NCBI GenBank assembly: GCA_016197345.1
Contig: JACPVY010000064.1
Span: 1 to 7,037 of the forward strand
Length of the DNA: 7,037 nucleotides
From: Burkholderiales bacterium
Lineage (GTDB): Bacteria > Pseudomonadota > Gammaproteobacteria > Burkholderiales > Burkholderiaceae_D
Reading direction: 5' to 3'
Part shown: piece after piece, positions 5,402 through 7,037 of the stretch
Position numbering within the stretch: the stretch's first letter is position 1
How the letters are laid out: the number at the start of each line of letters is the position of its first letter
Program-made: the position numbers and the translations under genes
Notes under the pieces: model-generated
What the model was told of the DNA's origin: nothing
The model's input: the letters and a program-made list of their open reading frames with translations, nothing else
Database searches by the model: none

Positions 5402-7003
5402 GTGCTCTCTACCGCCAATATTACAATGCAATTTGGTGCCAAGCCCTTGTTTGAAAATATTTCAGTCAAGTTCGGCGACGGCAATCGTTATGGTTTGATT
5501 GGTGCCAATGGTTGTGGCAAATCAACCTTCATGAAGATTCTCGGTGGCGACTTAGAGCAAAGCGCTGGCGTCGTCATGTTAGATCAAAACGAACGTCTCG
5601 GTAAATTGCGCCAAGATCAATTTGCATTTGAAGAAATGCGCGTACTAGACGTCGTCATGATGGGCCACACCGAAATGTGGGCCGCGATGACAGAACGCGA
5701 TGCGATTTACGCCAATCCTGAAGCGACCGATGACGATTACATGCGCGCTGCGGATTTGGAAGCGCGCTTTGCTGAATTTGATGGTTATACCGCTGAAGCA
5801 CGTGCTGGTGAATTGCTGTTAGGTGCCGGTGTGGCGATGGAGCAGCATCAAGGGCCGATGAGCAATGTCGCACCCGGTTGGAAATTGCGCGTATTGCTAG
5901 CGCAAGCACTGTTTTCCAATCCCGATATCTTGCTGCTAGACGAACCGACCAATAACCTCGATATCAACACCATTCGCTGGTTAGAAGATGTCTTAAATCA
6001 GCGCAATTCGACCATGATCATCATTTCGCATGATCGTCACTTCTTGAATCAAGTCTGTACCCATATGGCAGATATGGATTACGGCACGTTGAAAGTCTAT
6101 CCCGGCAATTACGATGATTACATGCTGGCTTCGACCCAAGCGCGTAACCAACAATTGAGTGCCAACGCGAAGGCAAAAGACAAAATCATCGAATTGCAAG
6201 ACTTTGTGCGGCGCTTCTCGGCGAATAAATCGAAAGCACGCCAAGCGACTTCGCGCGCGAAGCAAATCGAAAAAATCAAGGTCGAAGACCTCAAACCTTC
6301 TTCCCGCGCCAATCCCTTCATTCGCTTTGAAGGCGAGAAAAAATTGCATCGTCTCGCGGTGGAAGTGCAAGGACTGGCAAAAGCCTACGACAGGCAGTTG
6401 TTTAAGAACTTCAACATCATGATCGAGGCGGGTGAAAAAGTCGCCATCATCGGTGCCAACGGTATTGGTAAAACCACGCTATTGCGTTGCTTAGGCGGTG
6501 CCATTTGTGGCTTGCAGGCCGATAGCGGTATGGTGAAATGGGCGGAACATGCGAATGTCGGCTATATGCCGCAAGATCCAACCGAAGATTTTGCTGTCGA
6601 AAAAAATCTGACTGACTGGATGGGGCAGTGGACGCAAGAAGGTGATGATGATCAAGCGGTGCGTTCGATTTTGGGCCGTTTGCTGTTTGGTGGCGACGAT
6701 GTGCGCAAAAACGTGAATGTGCTCTCAGGTGGTGAAAAAGGCCGCATGATGTATGGCAAATTGATGCTGGGTCGCCATAATGTGATGCTGCTGGATGAAC
6801 CGACCAACCACATGGATATGGAATCGATTGAATCCTTAAACATCGCGCTCGAAAAATATGCCGGCACCTTGATTTTCGTCTCGCATGATCGCCAATTCGT
6901 TTCTTCTTTAGCGACCCGTGTGCTGGAAGTGAAAGAAGATGCGATTATTGACTTCCAAGGCGGCTATGAAGAGTATTTGGCTAGCCAAGGGATTGAATCA
7001 TAA
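5402..7003 (+). CDS. ybiT: ABC-F family ATPase, YbiT type
   Basis: A 533-residue soluble protein with two ATP-binding cassettes and no membrane segments. ABC-F proteins bind the ribosome near the E site and affect translation; the precise job of YbiT is less well defined than that of EttA. Cassette one has Walker [10 protein letters not shown] (34-42), a degenerate signature near APGWKLR (157-163), Walker [13 protein letters not shown] (176-187) and His210. The inter-domain linker, about 240-310, is rich in Lys, Arg and Gln, as expected for the ribosome-contacting segment. Cassette two has Walker [10 protein letters not shown] (351-359), signature LSGGEKGR (441-448), Walker [13 protein letters not shown] (461-472) and His495. 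Sequence and length (E. coli YbiT about 530) match YbiT almost throughout, including [20 protein letters not shown] near the N-terminus. GTG 5402 gives this standard N-terminus and has a good ribosome binding site; ATG 5342 would add 20 unrelated residues. Both ATP sites look intact. The gene probably has its own promoter. Confidence 0.95.
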   Translation: MLSTANITMQFGAKPLFENISVKFGDGNRYGLIGANGCGKSTFMKILGGDLEQSAGVVMLDQNERLGKLRQDQFAFEEMRVLDVVMMGHTEMWAAMTERDAIYANPEATDDDYMRAADLEARFAEFDGYTAEARAGELLLGAGVAMEQHQGPMSNVAPGWKLRVLLAQALFSNPDILLLDEPTNNLDINTIRWLEDVLNQRNSTMIIISHDRHFLNQVCTHMADMDYGTLKVYPGNYDDYMLASTQARNQQLSANAKAKDKIIELQDFVRRFSANKSKARQATSRAKQIEKIKVEDLKPSSRANPFIRFEGEKKLHRLAVEVQGLAKAYDRQLFKNFNIMIEAGEKVAIIGANGIGKTTLLRCLGGAICGLQADSGMVKWAEHANVGYMPQDPTEDFAVEKNLTDWMGQWTQEGDDDQAVRSILGRLLFGGDDVRKNVNVLSGGEKGRMMYGKLMLGRHNVMLLDEPTNHMDMESIESLNIALEKYAGTLIFVSHDRQFVSSLATRVLEVKEDAIIDFQGGYEEYLASQGIES

Positions 7004-7005
7004 AT

Positions 7006-7032
7006 TAGCGTCAAATTACCTGAGGGACGCTA
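7006..7032 (+). terminator. Hairpin just after the ABC-F gene (possible terminator or intercistronic hairpin)
   Basis: TAGCGTC (7006-7012) and GACGCTA (7026-7032) are perfect 7-base arms around a 13-base loop, starting two bases after the stop codon. The bases that follow are GGAGA rather than a T-run, so Rho-independent termination is not supported in the visible sequence. It may instead be an mRNA hairpin between genes. Confidence 0.35.
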
Positions 7033-7037
7033 GGAGA
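7032..7037 (+). promoter_or_regulatory. Possible Shine-Dalgarno of the next gene
   Basis: AGGAGA occupies the last six bases of the window, a strong match to the ribosome-binding consensus. If a start codon follows within about ten bases, the next gene is close behind the ABC-F gene. The first A is also the last base of the hairpin's right arm. Confidence 0.35.

Noticed and set aside
5993..6370. 125-residue minus-strand frame inside the ABC-F gene
   Set aside because: It is antisense to a strongly conserved coding region and shows no recognisable motif.

Overview
The window looks like ordinary chromosome of a moderate-GC betaproteobacterium. The best guess is Burkholderiales, of the Oxalobacteraceae/Undibacterium type, judged from the style of the proteins and from -10 boxes set in contexts like GCGGTAAAATGC and CGCTACAATGAC. 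This placement is by eye and was not checked by a search. There is no RNA gene, insertion sequence, phage gene or CRISPR array that I can support.

Layout, left to right. (1) Positions 1-363, minus strand: the N-terminal 121 residues of an alanine-rich, probably coiled-coil protein whose gene runs off the left edge. It has a clear Shine-Dalgarno and a continuous reading frame. (2) Positions 364-664: a 301-base divergent intergenic region with a candidate promoter for each side, three G5 runs and a spaced inverted repeat. (3) Positions 665-5218, plus strand: four closely packed genes that are probably one transcription unit. They encode a PLP-dependent Cys/Met-metabolism enzyme, an alpha/beta hydrolase, an LdcA-type LD-carboxypeptidase and a DAO-family FAD oxidoreductase. 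Gaps are 53 and 32 bases, then a 4-base ATGA overlap. (4) Positions 5219-5401: an intergenic/leader region with a -10 box embedded in a near-perfect inverted repeat. (5) Positions 5402-7003: an ABC-F ATPase of the YbiT type that starts at GTG. (6) Positions 7004-7037: a perfect 7-bp inverted repeat and a Shine-Dalgarno-like AGGAGA at the edge, presumably for the next gene.

How the genes may work together: the carboxypeptidase and flavoenzyme are translationally coupled. LD-carboxypeptidases release D-alanine from recycled murein peptides and DAO-fold flavoenzymes oxidise amines or amino acids, so a shared amino-compound salvage role is possible. The flavoenzyme looks closer to the gamma-glutamylputrescine oxidase (PuuB) branch, however, so this is only inference. 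The PLP enzyme and hydrolase have no obvious pathway link to them. The ABC-F protein is a cytosolic, ribosome-associated type, separate from the cluster.

I found no convincing new multi-gene system. The items most worth a second look are the inverted repeat over the ABC-F promoter, the truncated coiled-coil gene on the left, and the LdcA/flavoenzyme coupling.
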